The translations under genes and the position numbers were made by a program. Source: an uncultured Bacteroidales bacterium (GTDB taxonomy: Bacteria; Bacteroidota; Bacteroidia; Bacteroidales; ML635J-15). From it: a DNA stretch of 64,000 bases. The stretch lies in NCBI GenBank assembly GCA_905234755.1, contig CAJOIT010000001.1, positions 62,001 through 126,000 of the forward strand, read 5' to 3'. The notes beneath the pieces were generated by a model. The model made no database searches. It was not told the DNA's origin and was given only the letters and a program-made list of their open reading frames with translations. Of this stretch, positions 62,566 to 64,000 are shown piece after piece. Position 1 is the stretch's first letter. Each line of letters opens with the position of its first letter.

Positions 62566-62615
62566 GTTTTCTGCAAATCCTTGAATGCATGCATTCAAAA
62601 GGGTTTGCAGAAAAC
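62566..62615. repeat. 50-bp inverted repeat with palindromic centre
   Basis: GTTTTCTGCAAATCC at 62566-62580 and GGGTTTGCAGAAAAC at 62601-62615 are inverted copies with one mismatch. TTGAATGCATGCATTCAA between them is a perfect palindrome. The whole can fold into one long hairpin. Confidence 0.8.
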
Positions 62616-62819
62616 AAAAATGAAAACGCAGCGGAGCAAGTTTTCTATTTTTTTGCAAGGACGCCCGCGACAGCGCAGGGGATCTGCAATCCCTCTCTCT
62701 CTTCACATTATTGTTTTAATTCTAAAGAGTTTTCAGAAAACAAAGAAGAAAACGCAGCGGAGCAAGTTTTCTATTTTTTTGCAAGGATGCCCGCGGCAAC
62801 GCAGGGGATCTGCAATCCC
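62608..62819. repeat. Direct repeat of 86 bp, two copies
   Basis: Copies at 62608-62693 and 62734-62819 (spacing 126 bp) share CAGAAAACAAAGAAGAAAAC-type sequence, GCAGCGGAGCAAGTTTTCTA and GCAGGGGATCTGCAATCCC with only a few differences. Open frames running through them encode only low-complexity sequence. The 340-bp spacer 62531-62870 otherwise holds the inverted repeat and two terminators. Confidence 0.85.
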
Positions 62820-62825
62820 ACACAA

Positions 62826-62852
62826 AAAAAGGCTGCAATCGCAGCCTTTTCC
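62826..62852 (-). terminator. Intrinsic terminator of the last gene
   Basis: AAAGGCTGC and GCAGCCTTT form the stem around AATC, with an A-run before it that becomes a T-run on the minus strand. The core GGCTGCAATCGCAGCC is identical to that in the coaD terminator. Confidence 0.75.
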
Positions 62853-62870
62853 CTTTTATGTACTAGTCAA

Positions 62871-64000
62871 CTAATCGTCAATAAAAGCTCCACCAGTAAC
62901 AGCGACAATAAGTTCACCGTCATAAATATAGTATCGAGTAAATTTGCCTTCACCGAATAATCTCGGAATCATTTCGGTGCCGATGTCTGCTGTACTATAA
63001 ATTGTGTCTTTTGTTATAAGGCCATCTTCCACAAAAATAAAGCGAGGATTGTCCTGTCCTGCATTTGTGTTTGCTATACCTTCGGTATCAAAGACAATTT
63101 TTTCGATGCAATCAAGTCCGTTTTTCTTGACATACGAAGCGCCTGCTTCCTCATTTTCGGCAGAAACAACAAGGTATATCGGTGCCAAATTGACAATTTC
63201 CTTGTTAGCAATCAACGAGTCGATTACCATCTTGTCGCCATCTGATATTTCATCCTTGCAATACAAGGTAAGCACCTTATATATTCTGTCGTCCTGCGGT
63301 TTTACCAATCCAATAAGCGGACTATTTTCCGGAGAGAACTTTTCCTTGTATTCTTCCCACTCCTTATGCTTTTTTTCAAGGTCGGCACGGCACGACTCTA
63401 TGTATTCGTTGTAATTGCGGTCGGTCTTCGTCAGTTTCAAATAGTTAACCGTTACTGTCGAATTGTCTTTAATATGTTCAATGTCAACAAGAATTCTGCC
63501 GTTATCAAACCAAGGCCAGACCTTATTGTCGTAAATTGTTCCCAAATAGTTGAAATCCTTATCGATAATAATAAGTTCGTGAACATTTTTACCATAATAG
63601 TCGGTATCGTAATACTTCTCTGCCCAATACACTCCGTTGGCTTTATCATATTCAAGTCTAACTCCCAATTCCTTGCTGTCACCTGCTAGCAAGAGAGCAT
63701 CAACGGCAATCACAGTATCCAAAGCATCATATATATCTGGCTCTACATTATTGACTCCGCTCATCTTCTTACCAGTTTCCAAATCGTAGTACGATATAGT
63801 TCCACCTTTAGAATAAAACACGAGTGCATCCTTGCCGTCAATGTCAACCAGACCTCCCGGAAGCGTTATTTCACTTTCCAAGTCTCGGTCTTCCACGTCT
63901 AATACTATTTTTTGTGTCTTATACACTTCCAACTCATAAACTGCTGGTTCTGGCTTCGTGTTGCGATTGCACGAAAGCAATGTTGCCATTGCTGCGACAA
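62871..64000 (-). CDS. Hypothetical lipoprotein, 5' end beyond the window
   Basis: The frame ends in TAG and runs to the window edge. Codons before the first internal ATG (63989) still read Val-Ala-Ala, then MATLLSC, a lipobox. So the true start lies past 64000 and this is a lipoprotein signal truncated by the window. The ~370-residue body has propeller-like strands at its start (GGLVDIDGKDALVFYSKGGTISYYD). A charged helix follows near 200-215 (LEKKHKEWEEYKEKF), then a thioredoxin-like stretch (KVLTLYCKDEISDG, IYLVVSAEN) without a CxxC pair. I do not recognise the family. It has its own terminator. Confidence 0.7.
   Translation of the reverse strand, partial: VAAMATLLSCNRNTKPEPAVYELEVYKTQKIVLDVEDRDLESEITLPGGLVDIDGKDALVFYSKGGTISYYDLETGKKMSGVNNVEPDIYDALDTVIAVDALLLAGDSKELGVRLEYDKANGVYWAEKYYDTDYYGKNVHELIIIDKDFNYLGTIYDNKVWPWFDNGRILVDIEHIKDNSTVTVNYLKLTKTDRNYNEYIESCRADLEKKHKEWEEYKEKFSPENSPLIGLVKPQDDRIYKVLTLYCKDEISDGDKMVIDSLIANKEIVNLAPIYLVVSAENEEAGASYVKKNGLDCIEKIVFDTEGIANTNAGQDNPRFIFVEDGLITKDTIYSTADIGTEMIPRLFGEGKFTRYYIYDGELIVAVTGGAFIDD

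Noticed and set aside
62581..62960. Two overlapping small open frames through the 86-bp repeats
   Set aside because: Their proteins are just translations of the direct repeat (repeated ENKxENAAEQVFYFFAR) with no start context, so the DNA is better described as a repeat.

Overview
The window is about 64 kb of a Bacteroidota chromosome, almost certainly order Bacteroidales. Five things point there: outer-membrane lipoproteins, type IX secretion (T9SS) sorting tails of both type A and type B, PorP/SprF and PorG-like proteins, the gene order porG-uppS-bamA-skp-skp-murI (recalled from Porphyromonas-type genomes), and -7 promoter boxes of the form TAnnTTTG with no clear Shine-Dalgarno sequences. 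No rRNA, CRISPR array, prophage or insertion sequence is visible. Genus cannot be told from the sequence.

Layout. 1-2.5 kb: the end of clpP, then clpX and a family 2 glycosyltransferase. 2.5-20.9 kb: a surface-adhesin locus with a lipoprotein, three tandem paralogous giant PKD-repeat proteins (about 1,490 aa each, type B sorting tails) on the minus strand, and a divergent PorP/SprF plus PorE-like OmpA pair. This recalls the sprB/sprF arrangement of gliding Flavobacteria. 21-28.2 kb: tadA, an acyl-ACP thioesterase, an S46 dipeptidyl-peptidase, a type A sorted propeller protein, class I fructose-bisphosphatase, thiL and tRNA-Ala(CGC). 28.5-30.7 kb: a secreted C10 cysteine peptidase with CUB domains and a type A tail.

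30.8-40.9 kb is a long plus-strand envelope cluster: CBS protein, a short Omp85 barrel, nadK, two DUF6089/PorG-type membrane proteins, uppS, bamA, two Skp chaperones and murI. It couples undecaprenyl phosphate and D-glutamate supply to outer-membrane protein assembly and the T9SS. 40.9-51.1 kb is mostly minus strand: an AtoE-type fatty-acid transporter, an M16 peptidase, a MORN-like lipoprotein, upp, a candidate small RNA with a textbook Bacteroidetes promoter and terminator, a lipoprotein overlapping ribH, a TPR membrane protein, coaD and glnS. 51.3-57.9 kb is a two-gene signalling operon. It encodes a six-PAS orphan histidine kinase and a periplasmic-propeller/Y_Y_Y receptor whose output is a class III adenylate cyclase fused to an HD phosphohydrolase domain. 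58-64 kb: a phosphohexomutase, ATP-type PEP carboxykinase, a lipoprotein, tRNA-Ser(GCT) and a 5'-truncated lipoprotein gene.

The spacers carry several families of short dispersed repeats (AGAAAC/GTTAGCC, CTGAAACAAGTTCAGAATGA, GTAGGGGTTGGTTTC, ATTATCAATTGTCC, GAGCCTGT). Many apparent long reading frames begin at upstream TTG codons. Starts were moved to the ATG that gives a proper signal peptide or family-length N-terminus. The most unusual items are the cyclase-HD receptor with its partner kinase, the triple adhesin locus with its own translocon partners, and the orphan small RNA.
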